From: Variovorax paradoxus
GTDB taxonomy: Bacteria > Pseudomonadota > Gammaproteobacteria > Burkholderiales > Burkholderiaceae_C
Direction: 5' to 3'
NCBI RefSeq assembly: GCF_018614955.1
Contig: NZ_JAGGNV010000060.1
Coordinates: 19,450 to 83,449 of the forward strand
Length of the DNA: 64,000 bases
Shown: piece by piece, positions 16,132 through 24,809 of the stretch
How positions within the stretch are numbered: position 1 is the stretch's first letter
Layout of the letters: each line of letters begins with the position of its first letter
The notes under the pieces: generated by a model
The model's database searches: none
The model's input: the letters and a program-made list of their open reading frames with translations, nothing else
Told to the model about the DNA's origin: nothing
Position numbers and translations under genes: made by a program

Positions 16132-16300
16132 TCAGATCAGGCCGAGCAGGCTGACCCCGCTGTCCTATGGATCGGGCTCGACGATGTCGCCCTCGGGCGT
16201 CTCGCAGACGCTGTCGAAGGCCCATGCCTCGAGCTGGGCGAAGCCTGGCGTGTTATACGTGCGGCCACGCCGCCAGGTGATGGTGGCGGGAAGATCGAGG
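16132..16300 (-). pseudogene. Remnant of small plasmid protein (…SVCETPEGDIVEPD…)
   Basis: The leftward frame encodes TPGFAQLEAWAFDSVCETPE followed by GDIVEPDP and a stop at 16165. The expected C-terminus of this small plasmid family, SLLGLI, appears in another frame and ends at 16132, so a short deletion or frameshift removed the Cys/His-rich segment in between. I recognise the family only as conserved hypothetical. The true start cannot be fixed. Confidence 0.5.
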
Positions 16301-16597
16301 GTTCGGCGGCATGGTCGGTGCTCCTGGGCCGCAAGGTACCGGTGGTCTGGCGCCCGCGCGCCGGGCGATGGCCCGACGCGAAGCAGGGGCGCCGGCGGAT
16401 TCGAGCGGGCGCGCACCCGCAAGGCCGAACGCAGTGAAGAGCGCCGCAGGCATTGCGCGCATGCGGCCGCCGGCGACGATGCGCAGCACAGGCGCCATCG
16501 CACGGAGCGCGCCCACCCGAAGCGCCACGCGAACACTGCCGAACGGCGATGATGATTCAGTCTCTTGCGCAAGCCTAGTAGTCCCGTGTCGCGGCCT

Positions 16598-16804
16598 TCA
16601 GTTCGGCTTGAACCGGCGCAGAAGCTCGATGAGATCACGCAGGTCCCCGCGATGTTCGACCGACACGTGACGTGCCGGCCGCAGCAGCGCGATCGCGCTG
16701 CGATGTTGGATGTTCGCCTTCTTGAGACTCTCGATCTCGCAGCGCACTTTCTTGCGTGCCACGCGCGCGATCTCGGCTTTGAAAGCACTTGCTGAACTCG
16801 CCAT
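16598..16804 (-). CDS. Small basic coiled-coil protein, probably truncated regulator
   Basis: A 68-residue protein beginning MASSASAFKAEIARVARKKV and then ESLKKANIQHRSAIALL. The first 45 residues resemble the N-terminus of small XRE-linked regulators (pattern FKAEIxRLARKE…LKK). In those proteins a helix-turn-helix follows; here the frame ends soon after with LIELLRRFKPN. It is either a short stand-alone form or a truncated gene. No clear Shine-Dalgarno is visible. Confidence 0.45.
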   Translation of the reverse strand: MASSASAFKAEIARVARKKVRCEIESLKKANIQHRSAIALLRPARHVSVEHRGDLRDLIELLRRFKPN

Positions 16805-16925
16805 GGCGCGATGGTGCAGGCCCGGGGTGATGCAGCCTGACCTGTACCTGTGTGCGAAGCCCCCGGCGAGGGCGGGCGACGGGGCCCCCATCGAGGCCCG
16901 CGTCGACAGCTGGTCCCCAGGGCGC

Positions 16926-17294
16926 TCAGGCCTGGATGCGCCCCGCGCTGATCGCCATCCTCGCGTATGCGCTCAGGCGCATGTCCGGATGGAAGTGCAG
17001 GTCTTGCTCGATCGGCAGGTTCAACATGCCGCGCACCTCGGCAAGCTCGGTCAGTCGCACGGGACCGATCTCCGGATACCCCAGGCCGAGGTCGCACAGG
17101 CCATGAGCGACATCGTGATCATGCGGATCGATGGACGTGAGCAGCCAGGTCGCGCCCGCATCGGGCGTGAAGAGCTTGACGACGGGCGGCGGATCGAAGT
17201 CCTCCTGCTCGATGGCTCGCAAGCCGTTGGCCAGCAGGATCTCGAACTGCGCGTCGGTGATGAAGGCGTACTTGGAAGCGTGCGTGGAAGCCAT
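16926..17294 (-). CDS. DUF2958 domain protein
   Basis: A 122-residue acidic protein matching the DUF2958 pattern: PVVKLFTPDAGATWLLTSID, then GLCDLGLGYPEIGPVRLTEL, ending with LHFHPDMRLSAYARMA. AGGAG precedes the ATG at 17294. DUF2958 proteins are frequent cargo of conjugative plasmids and lie among antirestriction genes; the biochemical role is unknown. It carries a structured leader shared with the genes at 19429 and 25392. Confidence 0.8.
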   Translation of the reverse strand: MASTHASKYAFITDAQFEILLANGLRAIEQEDFDPPPVVKLFTPDAGATWLLTSIDPHDHDVAHGLCDLGLGYPEIGPVRLTELAEVRGMLNLPIEQDLHFHPDMRLSAYARMAISAGRIQA

Positions 17295-17430
17295 GGCTTT
17301 CTCCTGAACGGTTGCGGGCGGGATTGCCCGGGACCGTCGAAGGCACGCCGCAGCGCAAGCGGTCAAGGCTCGAAGACGGCCGCAGGCCGCAAGCACGTCG
17401 GCGAAGCCGGCGGGCGCAGGCCTAGACGGC
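17295..17430 (-). promoter_or_regulatory. Structured leader L1
   Basis: Just upstream of the Shine-Dalgarno is a hairpin CGGGC (17315-17319), loop GGGATT, GCCCG (17326-17330). Further out, GTCAAGGC (17362-17369) pairs with GCCTAGAC (17420-17427) apart from one mismatch. The same arrangement precedes the genes at 19429 and 25392, with different stem bases but the same loop. Confidence 0.65.
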
Positions 17431-17641
17431 GAGTACGGCGTGGCACCGTGCAGGTCACAGCAAACCAGTCCAACCCAGTGTCTTCCCTCTCTTCCGGTCA
17501 GCACGAGGCGAAGCGAGGTGGGCGGTGTCTTGAGGGTACGCCTACGACCGGCCGCGTATCCGGGAAGGCTTCGATCCGATCGGCCCGCGGACGGTCGTCG
17601 GTCGAGCCAGCTCGATACCGCCTTCGGATTCAGCGGCTATG

Positions 17642-18055
17642 TCAGTCCCGAGCCTTGGAGGCTCGAAAAGCGGCCTCCGCGGACCGCATCATTGACGCGT
17701 GAAGGCTGCCCAACTTCGGATGTTGGCCGTGGGGCGCCTGTGGAGGCACCGCAAAGAAATCCTCGTTCCACGGCAGTTCGACCGACTGTTTGAAGTCGAA
17801 CTTGGTGTCGAAGGATAGTCCTGCGCTGCTGTATGCGGCCGGACTGCCCTGTTTCGTGATTGCGAATTCGCCATTGTGGAGCCGGTTCAGCCTTTGGGAG
17901 GTGCCGTATGCGACGGTGACCGCCATTCCGTCTTCATGCTCAGCGACGCTGCACACGAGCGCGGGTCGAGGCTTCGGACCAGGGCTGCGCCGGGGCAGGT
18001 TGGGAAAAAGGCACCAGATGATGTCACCTGGTGCCGGGGGCGGCCAACGTGCCAC
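17642..18055 (-). CDS. PemK/MazF-like toxin
   Basis: A 137-residue protein with an N-terminal PemK/MazF-type beta barrel. Supporting motifs are GDIIWCLFPN, PRPALVCSV and MAVTVAYGTSQ. The long C-terminal part (WNEDFFAVPPQAP…HASMMRS) is as in plasmid-borne relatives. Such toxins are usually mRNA endonucleases. It starts with GTG one base after the antitoxin stop, so the pair is co-translated. Confidence 0.65.
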   Translation of the reverse strand: MARWPPPAPGDIIWCLFPNLPRRSPGPKPRPALVCSVAEHEDGMAVTVAYGTSQRLNRLHNGEFAITKQGSPAAYSSAGLSFDTKFDFKQSVELPWNEDFFAVPPQAPHGQHPKLGSLHASMMRSAEAAFRASKARD

Positions 18056-18056
18056 G

Positions 18057-18332
18057 TCAGAACAGCGATTGTTTCTTCACAACTTTGCCCTTGGGCAAGG
18101 CAGCGTTGGCAATCCTGTTCAGCGCTTTGATGTCTCCAGCCGACAGCGGGCCGTCATCGGCTTGATACGTCGGCAATTCGTCCTTGGCCATGCGCGATAG
18201 CGCCATGTGCACAACCTCGGTTTCCGAGAGATCAAAGCGCTCCGCCATGGCCTTGACGGTCTCGCGGGTCACGCCGAACTGCGTGTTGCGCGCTCGGAAC
18301 TTCAGCAGCAGGCCGGATGTCGCAGCGCCCAT
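18057..18332 (-). CDS. Antitoxin partner of the PemK-like toxin
   Basis: A 91-residue protein with an N-terminal helical DNA-binding-like region (FGVTRETVKAMAERFDLSETEVVHMAL) and a basic tail ending VVKKQSLF. Gene order antitoxin-toxin with a 1-base gap is typical of type II pairs. A perfect AT-rich palindrome about 20 bp upstream is its likely operator, used for autorepression. Confidence 0.62.
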   Translation of the reverse strand: MGAATSGLLLKFRARNTQFGVTRETVKAMAERFDLSETEVVHMALSRMAKDELPTYQADDGPLSAGDIKALNRIANAALPKGKVVKKQSLF

Positions 18333-18348
18333 GATGGCTCCAAAGTGA

Positions 18349-18365
18349 TATATATGAAGTATATA
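18349..18365. promoter_or_regulatory. Operator/-10 palindrome of the toxin-antitoxin pair
   Basis: TATATA (18349-18354), TGAAG and TATATA (18360-18365) form an inverted repeat in an otherwise GC-rich area. It lies 17-33 bp upstream of the antitoxin ATG, overlapping the probable -10 box. Confidence 0.6.
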
Positions 18366-18619
18366 CCAATCCGGCGCCTCATGGAGGCTGGGCAAACGCT
18401 GAGAGCATATTGCCAGCCACAGTTCAAGCGCAATCCGGAAGTCGACGGCATGACAGTCACCGGCAAGGCGGAACGTCCGCACCGCACGGCGGCGCAGCAC
18501 ACCGCACCGCCCTGCCAGCGGTGCGCCCGAGTCGCTGCGTCGTCCCTGATCGCAGGAGCCGGCGGCAACTCAGCACACTGCAATAACCGGAGCCGAAGCT
18601 CCGGCCGGCGCATCGCGCC

Positions 18620-19429
18620 TCAGCGACCGATGCGCTGGAGCGCCAGCTTCCACAGCCCCGTATTGATGCGCACGTCCTCGCGGATCGCCCGGATACCCCT
18701 CGTGCGAACCGCCCGGCCGAGGGCCGAACGGCCGCACAGGCCACCGCGCATCACGTTCTCCTGCACGGCGTTGAAGGTGCGCCAGACATCGTCCCCCACG
18801 TCGGCGATGCGCCGGGTCTCCAGCAATTGGGCCGGCTGCACCGGCTTGTCATCGCGCCCGGCGTACCGCAATGCCAGCGCCGCCTCGGCAAAGGCCAGCC
18901 GCTCCCCTTGCGACAGCGTCGTCTCGCTCATGCACTCGATCGCGTCGCCCACCCGCGAAAACTCGCCGGTGATCTGCAGCGCCGCCTCCACGACGTTGCG
19001 CACCACGTTGCCGCGGTGGCTCACATGCACCAGCCCGAAGTCGCCGATCGGCGTCATAAGTCCGTTGGTGCAGACGGGTCGGAAGAGCCCTGCGCGCAGC
19101 TGGTAGGCACTGCGTCCGTCATGCGAATTGATCAGCACGATCTGCGGCAGCGCGTCGCGCAACGACACCGTCTCGACCACCGGCTGGAACCGTAGCAGGT
19201 GCCGCGCGTAGGCCGCATTGGCATGGCGCGCAGCGGTCTGCGTGGCGTGCGTCGGCGCGAAGCCCGCGTCCATCAGTGCCGAGACGATCTCGCGCGTGCT
19301 GATGAAGACATACCGTGGCCCGGTCGATTCGGCGGCATGCTCGGCAAAGGCCGCGGGTACGCGCTCGGCCAGGCGCTCGAGCGACATGGACGCTGCGAAT
19401 GCGAAGTGGTTGAAAAGTTGCTGGGTCAT
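18620..19429 (-). CDS. DUF932 protein
   Basis: A 269-residue protein typical of the DUF932 (phage/plasmid-like protein) family. Recognisable parts are YVFISTREIVSALMDAGFAP, LINSHDGRSAYQLRAGLFR and VCTNGLM…HVSHRGN. AGGAGCTCATC precedes the ATG at 19429. DUF932 genes occur in leading regions and ICEs beside antirestriction and RadC-like genes; their activity is unknown. It carries structured leader L2. Confidence 0.82.
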   Translation of the reverse strand: MTQQLFNHFAFAASMSLERLAERVPAAFAEHAAESTGPRYVFISTREIVSALMDAGFAPTHATQTAARHANAAYARHLLRFQPVVETVSLRDALPQIVLINSHDGRSAYQLRAGLFRPVCTNGLMTPIGDFGLVHVSHRGNVVRNVVEAALQITGEFSRVGDAIECMSETTLSQGERLAFAEAALALRYAGRDDKPVQPAQLLETRRIADVGDDVWRTFNAVQENVMRGGLCGRSALGRAVRTRGIRAIREDVRINTGLWKLALQRIGR

Positions 19430-19600
19430 GATGAGCTCCTGAAGTGACACAGGCGGGATTGCCTGCGTCACCCCTGGCTCACGCGGCAGCGCAGCGCTCA
19501 AGGCCGCCGCAGGCGCGCGGCACGCGCCGAGCACGCGAAGCGCGCGCAGGGCCTTGAACGCGAGAACCGCGTGATACCCTGACCGACACAGGCAAGCTCC
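19430..19600 (-). promoter_or_regulatory. Structured leader L2
   Basis: Hairpin CAGGC (19450-19454), loop GGGATT, GCCTG (19461-19465) lies just before the ribosome-binding site. A larger hairpin pairs TCAAGGCC (19498-19505) with GGCCTTGA (19550-19557). Over about 120 bp it is nearly identical to L3 in front of the RadC-like gene. Confidence 0.72.
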
Positions 19601-19869
19601 CCTTTCCCACCGGACCCGCTTCCGGCCAGCGAGGCGGCAGCGAGCCGGACAGGCCGAAGGCCGTTCGACAAAGCCCCGCGATCTGCCGCGAACTCAGGGT
19701 CGGCCATCAATGCCCACCTCGTCCGCAATCCGTTAGACCCGGGCCGCACAGGCCAGCAATTGCCGGCCGCCATCGCCACCATCAAGCGCCAGCGCATCGC
19801 GCGCCGGCAGCCCGCAATCATTTCCGATCTCGATCCCACGCCCGACGCGGGTCGCGCAGCGACCTGGAC

Positions 19870-19930
19870 GAAGAGCGCGCATGCGCGAACCTGGAGCAGC
19901 CCGACAGCGGCGCAGCCGCTGGGGCGCCCG
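19870..19930. repeat. Leading-region repeat, copy b
   Basis: Contains ATGCGCGAACCTGGAGCAGC followed by CCGACAGCGGCGCAGCCG, matching copies a and c. It lies about 440 bp upstream of the DUF932 gene. The rest of 19600-20112 shows no gene. Confidence 0.7.
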
Positions 19931-20112
19931 CATCAGGCGCCGCTGTACGCACCGCAGCGGCCCTTGCGTTCCACCGCATCGGCCCTCACCTTTTCAGCAT
20001 CGGGTCGCCCGGCGGACAGGTGAGTCGGTCGGCCGACAACGCGAATCAGAAATCACCGACAGCGCGTCTTCCAGTCAGAACAAGGCTGCAATGATGCTTG
20101 CAGGAGACAGCC

Positions 20113-20403
20113 ATGCTCACCACCGATCAGAAAGAAACCATCCTTCGCCGGGCCGGCGTCGCCGTTCCAGCCTTTCCCTCGAGCCGCTCTTGCGACCAGC
20201 AGCAGCAGGCAGACGCCCGGCCGATCCTCAAGGACCACCTGCAGGCAGACGAACAACGGAACGTCGCCCAACGCTGGGCTCGAACCATCGACGCGCCCTT
20301 CGTCGAGTACTCGGCTGCCCGCGCCGCCAGGAGCCTGCGCGGCGCCGAGGAGGCCCGACGGCTGGGCGCACTGCGCGATGCGTCGGACTGCTCGACCACA
20401 TGA
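20113..20403 (+). CDS. Small conserved plasmid protein, unknown function
   Basis: A 96-residue protein starting MLTTDQKETILRRAGVAVPA, with an Arg/Ala-rich helical C-terminal half (FVEYSAARAARSLRGAEEAR). AGGAGACAGCC precedes the ATG. I recognise the pattern from accessory regions of other plasmids but know no function. Its stop overlaps the next ATG (ATGA), so it once formed an operon with the broken gene downstream. Confidence 0.6.
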   Translation: MLTTDQKETILRRAGVAVPAFPSSRSCDQQQQADARPILKDHLQADEQRNVAQRWARTIDAPFVEYSAARAARSLRGAEEARRLGALRDASDCSTT

Positions 20404-20781
20404 CACAGCCGCCAACCGACAGGCCCGCCCCAGCGGACCAATACCCGCTCACCCCGACGGTCGCTACATCGTCGTGCGCGGGCGTCTGTGGCGCGCCGTC
20501 AACCCTGGCCTGACCCGTGAGGAGCGCCAGTATCTGGTCGACAGGCTGATGGACGCCCGCCGCGCGGTGGCAGCAGCCCGGCGCAGCGGCGAAGCCGCTG
20601 CGCTGCGGCAGGCCAGAGCTCAGGTGAACGCCGCCAAGCTCGCCCTGGCGAGCGCGGCCCGGTCTGGTGGACCGATGGCGCGCCGGACCTCAATCGCTGC
20701 CTGGTGCACAAAAGCCCCTACGCCAACTGGTTCGCTGAGCGCACGGGCAAGGCCCGTCCGGACGACCCACCGCTAAGCTGA
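20400..20781 (+). pseudogene. Small plasmid gene broken by two 1-bp deletions
   Basis: Three successive frames carry one protein: QYPLTP (frame from ATG 20400), then DGRYIVVRGRLWRAVNPGLT to about AAKLAL, then GPVWWTDGAPDLNRCLVHKS ending at 20781. The shifts are explained by one missing C near 20455 (four instead of five) and one missing G near 20648. The rebuilt protein of about 125 residues belongs to a conserved hypothetical family of mobile elements. It is either decaying or miscalled in homopolymers. Confidence 0.6.
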
Positions 20782-20805
20782 GGGGTGCACGCAAGGAGCA
20801 ATTGA

Positions 20806-21010
20806 ATGGGCATGGGCTTTCTTTCCAGCATCGAGCGCGTCAAGGTGTCCGAGAACGCGGACCCTGGCCCGATCGGTGGGGCACGAGACTCCGTCGCGCG
20901 CTTCACCGACGTCGCGGCCGACATTCCCTGATCCGTCCCGGCGACAAGCTCGACCGCAAGGTGGTCGAGCTGTTCCTATGCGTGGTGGACACCGAACCCG
21001 AGCACCCGAG
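20806..21010 (+). pseudogene. Short interrupted reading frame
   Basis: ATG 20806 opens a 41-codon frame (MGMGFLSSIERVKVSENADP…) that stops at 20929. A neighbouring frame continues with LIRPGDKLDRKVVELFLCVV. A single missing base near 20929 would join them. I do not recognise the product. The rest of 21011-21527 shows nothing I can support. Confidence 0.35.
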
Positions 21011-21527
21011 CCGTTGTGACGGGCGAGATCACACTAGTCGCTCGCAGAGCGGCCATCGAGCTCTATCTCACCAATGCCCACCGCGATCCCCTCAAGGTCG
21101 CGCTTGAAGCGTTCGTGAAAGCTGCTTGCGCCCCACCTCGCTTCGGCCCCGCCGCGCAGCGCCCAGCGGTTTTCGCGCCCAACCATGACACTTCTTTGCG
21201 CTTGACGGCACCTGGGTGGCGTTCTCGCCCTTGGATTCAATCGCGTCGACATACTCGCTGTCATTGTCCACCTCCGGGAGAACACAGTTGCAGGTTTCTT
21301 GGCATGAGTCTTCGATCTATCAGAAGACCGCGGACGAGGCGGTACTTGCTGATTGACCATGACAGTGCACTCCTTCGCTGTACGTAAAACGTACACCGCA
21401 ACACTGGGCAATGCACGTAGGAATGTGCCGCAGTGGCGTGGCGAACTGACGCATTCACGGTTCAATTTGCACTGCCGGTCAATAAGACTACAGTTCGAGT
21501 CTTCTTCACATCTTGGAATCCAGGTCA

Positions 21528-22022
21528 ATGACTCAAAGCTACAAGCAGATTCAGAAGCAGATCGAGACTCTCCAGCGCCAGGCCGAAAAGCTTCGCAAGC
21601 AGGAGAGCGATGGCGTAATAGCCCGGATCAAGGTGGCCATCACACACTACGGGCTCACCGCAGAGCAGTTGGGCTTTGGCGCTACCGCCAATGGTGCAAA
21701 GACCAAGGCGAAAGCGGGAAAGGCGGCGCCCACCCGGTCGGCGAAATACAGCGACGGCCAGGGCAATTCGTGGTCAGGCATGGGAAAGCGCCCATACTGG
21801 CTGCGCGATGCACTCGCTGCTGGCAGGACGCTCGAAGAGTTCGCGACTGGCGCCGTGTCTTCGAAGCCGAAAGGCACGAGGCTCAAACAATCGAAGAAGC
21901 GGAAGTCGAAGGTTGTCTACCGCGATCAGGCTGGCAATACCTGGTCGGGAATGGGCCCACGACCCCGTTGGTTGAAAGAGGCACTGGATGCGGGAAAGAC
22001 TCTTCAGGAGATGGCGGCCTGA
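21528..22022 (+). CDS. H-NS family protein with two DNA-binding domains
   Basis: A 164-residue protein. Residues 1-45 are the H-NS-type oligomerisation coil (SYKQIQKQIETLQRQAEKL). Two tandem H-NS C-terminal domains follow at about 78-110 (SWSGMGKRPYWLRDALAAG) and 130-164 (TWSGMGPRPRWLKEALDAG) after a basic linker. H-NS proteins silence AT-rich transferred DNA, and plasmid-coded versions reduce the fitness cost to the host. Duplicated C-terminal domains are unusual for classical H-NS. The ATG at 21528 is preferred over an upstream TTG. Confidence 0.85.
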   Translation: MTQSYKQIQKQIETLQRQAEKLRKQESDGVIARIKVAITHYGLTAEQLGFGATANGAKTKAKAGKAAPTRSAKYSDGQGNSWSGMGKRPYWLRDALAAGRTLEEFATGAVSSKPKGTRLKQSKKRKSKVVYRDQAGNTWSGMGPRPRWLKEALDAGKTLQEMAA

Positions 22023-22216
22023 GACATGGCTGGCGCGGCACATTGCAGTCAGAATCGCAGCACTGCAAGCGGCCCATTGCCGCCGTAGCGTGGGGCCGCA
22101 CCCCCACGACCGGAGCGCGCGAAGCATCGAGATGGTGCTTCATAGCGCGGGGTAGTAAGCCAGCCATCGACGCGCTGGTCCGAGCTACGTGGCCGCGCGC
22201 GCCGCTGCAATAGAAA

Positions 22217-22245
22217 GGCGGCAGAGACCGCCCAGAGATGCCGCC
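22217..22245. terminator. GC-rich hairpin between convergent H-NS genes
   Basis: GGCGGCA (22217-22223) and TGCCGCC (22239-22245) form an inverted repeat between the convergent genes ending at 22022 and 22277. No T-run follows, so a terminator role is only plausible. Confidence 0.3.
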
Positions 22246-22276
22246 GCCTTCGCGACGGCTGTGCTTCAACGAAGAA

Positions 22277-23152
22277 TTAAGCAGCCGCCGTGGCGGTGAC
22301 CGCCTCAGGCGCCGAGGGTACCTGGTTCTTCACCACAGCTGTTTTGCGCGCAGCAGATTTCGACCTTGCTCGCTTGCGGGTGGGCCCGCCCTTCTGCGCC
22401 GCCGCCTTCTTCACCGGCACGACAGACTTTAATCCCGCCAACGGCGACTTCGGGCCGTTGGACTGCTTCATTGCATTCGAAGCGCGCGCAGTCTTGGTGG
22501 CGCCAGCTTTGCTCGCCGGCGACTTCTTCACCGGCGGTTTGACTGCTTGCAGAGACAGCTCACCGGCATCAGATCCGGCACGCGCCTTCGCAGCCACATT
22601 CTTGCCCGGCGCCTTCACCGGATTCGCAACGGCGACCGCAGGTGCCGCAATGGCAGCGCTCGGAAATGACTTCGCGGCCGCCGATGTCTTCTTTGACTTG
22701 GCCTTCGCCGATCTGGCGCCCGACTCGATCCGCCTGGACGCGATCGAATTTGCCGGCGCTTGCTTCTCAAGCGACGAGGCGACCGATGCGACGGGGGCCG
22801 GTGCCGCACCGCCCTTGAAGCTCTCGAGCGTCCGACCGGCGGCGATGGCGTTGCGCAGCCACGCTGGTCTCGGCCCGCGGCCGCCCCATTGGTTGCCATT
22901 CCCATCGCTAAACGTCGCCCGCTGGGCCGCAGCACCACGCTTTCCGTTCGCCGCCTTCGTCTTCTTCGAGGCCAACGGAGACACGGTCGCGGAGGTCGCA
23001 GCGAATTTCAGATCGCCAGCCGTGAGGCTGTACTTCGCGATGGTTTCGTTGATCTTCGCGATGGCGCCTTTGGCTTCGAGCGCCAGCTGCCTCTGGGCGG
23101 AGGCTTGGAGAGCAGCAATCTCGCGTGCCAATTGGGCGTAGGTTTTAGTCAT
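22277..23152 (-). CDS. H-NS family protein with long histone-H1-like tail
   Basis: A 291-residue protein. Residues 1-55 form an H-NS-type coil (MTKTYAQLAREIAALQASAQ), and a single H-NS DNA-binding domain lies at about 78-112 (QWGGRGPRPAWLRNAIAAGR). About 175 residues of Ala/Lys/Pro/Ser repeats follow (for example KKAAAQKGGPTRKRARSKSA), like bacterial histone H1-like proteins. The tail could compact or bridge DNA nonspecifically. It ends in a non-basic PEAVTATAAA. It is divergent from no gene but convergent with the second H-NS gene. Confidence 0.8.
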   Translation of the reverse strand: MTKTYAQLAREIAALQASAQRQLALEAKGAIAKINETIAKYSLTAGDLKFAATSATVSPLASKKTKAANGKRGAAAQRATFSDGNGNQWGGRGPRPAWLRNAIAAGRTLESFKGGAAPAPVASVASSLEKQAPANSIASRRIESGARSAKAKSKKTSAAAKSFPSAAIAAPAVAVANPVKAPGKNVAAKARAGSDAGELSLQAVKPPVKKSPASKAGATKTARASNAMKQSNGPKSPLAGLKSVVPVKKAAAQKGGPTRKRARSKSAARKTAVVKNQVPSAPEAVTATAAA

Positions 23153-23257
23153 GGAGAAGTTGAAAGTGGAAAGAGTGGAGTCTAATTAATTTGCGCAGGC
23201 AAATTGCCTGCGCCGCGAAGAATTGCAATGACCGAACATGTGTCGACCGACCGAGAC

Positions 23258-24358
23258 TCATTCTTCCGATGGCGATAGCGGCGCGATGTCCAGCAAGGGC
23301 ATCTCCCTGGCCAGGATGAATTCGAAGGCCGCGCCGGCGTGCCGTGCGGCCGTGAAGATCGCGGTACGGTCGTTCTTCAGCACCTGCAGCCAGCTGTCCA
23401 GATAGGCGGCATGGCCCTCGATGGTCGCGTCGACCAAGCCGCAGTCGCCCATCACGAAGGCCGAGCCGAGTTCGGCCACCAGTTCCTCGAACGCGTAGGC
23501 CGCGTCGCCGAACCGTTTCCCGAACTGTCGATCGAGCCGGCTCGGGTGTCCGGTCCAATGAACCAGTTCGTGCAGCGATGTGGCACAGCACGCTTCGGCG
23601 CTGGTGAAGCGGCTCGGCCACGGCAGCCGGATCTCGTCCAGCTCCGGCAGGTACATTGCCCGCTCATAGCCATGCCGGATGGTTGCATTGCAGCCGCCCA
23701 GGAGACGCAACGCGCTTTCCACCGGGCCACTCGACGACTTCACCGGATCGACGCAAAGCTCGACGACCTCGGACGCCAAGCCATCGATCTGCGCGACGTT
23801 GAAAAGCCAGAACGGCCTGGCTAGCAGCACGCCGCCACGCGACCGTTCCTCCGCTCTATCCGCCGCCCAGCCTTCTTCTTCGTCGCCCTGAACGGTCGCG
23901 GCATCATCGGCATCCTGCCCGTTGCGAGACTTTCGCGCCTTGCGCTCGAAGTGCGCGCACATCACCGCACGTTCGGCCCGGCGAACCTGCGCGCCCAGGC
24001 TCGATGCCTGCTTGTAGGTCAGCCAGACATTCGATGCGTACCCGTGCTCGATCGCCGCATCCCACAGCAGCAGCACGTTGGCGCCGCGATAGGGTTCGCC
24101 GGTCTTGCCGTTGCGCGGCACGCCGCGCGAGGCCGCCCGCGTCCAGCGCTCCCGGAACACGTTGCCGCCCTTCTCGAGCATGGCGACGATCCGATCGGTG
24201 ATGACCTGCCGCACGTCCATGCGTGCGCCGCTGCGGCCCGCTGAGTTCCTGTCTTCATCAGCACCTGCTTTGGGTGAGTCCTCGGGGGGTACGGGGGGAA
24301 CGCCCGTGGCTGTTCGGTTGTCCACGTTGCGCCGACGGGTAGATCGAGTGGCATGCAT
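23258..24358 (-). CDS. ardC: ArdC-like antirestriction protein (ssDNA binding plus zincin domain)
   Basis: A 366-residue protein. Residues about 48-200 match the ArdC N-terminal ssDNA-binding domain (ITDRIVAMLEKGGNVFRERW, NGKTGEPYRGANVLLLW). The C-terminal metallopeptidase domain has HELVHWTGH with the HExxH zinc site at 263-267. ArdC proteins protect incoming single-stranded plasmid DNA from restriction. An insertion rich in acidic residues at about 140-175 separates the halves. The ATG at 24358 follows AAAGG; the gene reads toward oriT in the leading region, as expected for early expression. Confidence 0.9.
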   Translation of the reverse strand: MHATRSTRRRNVDNRTATGVPPVPPEDSPKAGADEDRNSAGRSGARMDVRQVITDRIVAMLEKGGNVFRERWTRAASRGVPRNGKTGEPYRGANVLLLWDAAIEHGYASNVWLTYKQASSLGAQVRRAERAVMCAHFERKARKSRNGQDADDAATVQGDEEEGWAADRAEERSRGGVLLARPFWLFNVAQIDGLASEVVELCVDPVKSSSGPVESALRLLGGCNATIRHGYERAMYLPELDEIRLPWPSRFTSAEACCATSLHELVHWTGHPSRLDRQFGKRFGDAAYAFEELVAELGSAFVMGDCGLVDATIEGHAAYLDSWLQVLKNDRTAIFTAARHAGAAFEFILAREMPLLDIAPLSPSEE

Positions 24359-24540
24359 GGCTGGGCCTTTCTGCGGGGTGTGCCGCGGTGGTTGAAGAAA
24401 TCTGCTTTCGGAGCCGCCTCGACGCATGAACAGCGAGCGCAAGGGCCGATGTCCAGGGACCGCCCGGAGGCCGCAGCCAAGGCGCTCGCCGAGGACCGGG
24501 TGAGGACGGCGGCGAAGCCCGAAGCCCTGGACAGCGGACC
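24359..24540 (-). promoter_or_regulatory. Structured leader L4 of ardC
   Basis: Perfect distant arms GTCCAGGG (24451-24458) and CCCTGGAC (24525-24532) enclose about 66 bases full of GC-rich sub-hairpins. The architecture is like the large hairpins of L1-L3, although the sequence has diverged and the GGGATT loop is not present. The remaining bases to 24809 hold no gene. Confidence 0.5.
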
Positions 24541-24809
24541 GGGAGAGCTATGCGTCGGTCAAGAGGTGGCTTCGAAGGCAGATGCACCGCGGCACACCAC
24601 GCCGGCACGGCGCATCCACCCGCCCTTCGGCGCGCTCGAGCAGCCAGCAGGCCGCACCCTCCCCTGCGCGCAGACGCAGGGGCTCGAGGGGCAAGCGACG
24701 TCCGGCATGACAAGTGACCGCCCTTGGGCGGCCACTCATGAGAAGGCCTCGGAGCCGCGTCATGCGGCGAAGCACGACGAAAGGAGAAAGAGGCCGAAGC
24801 CCCCTGCCT

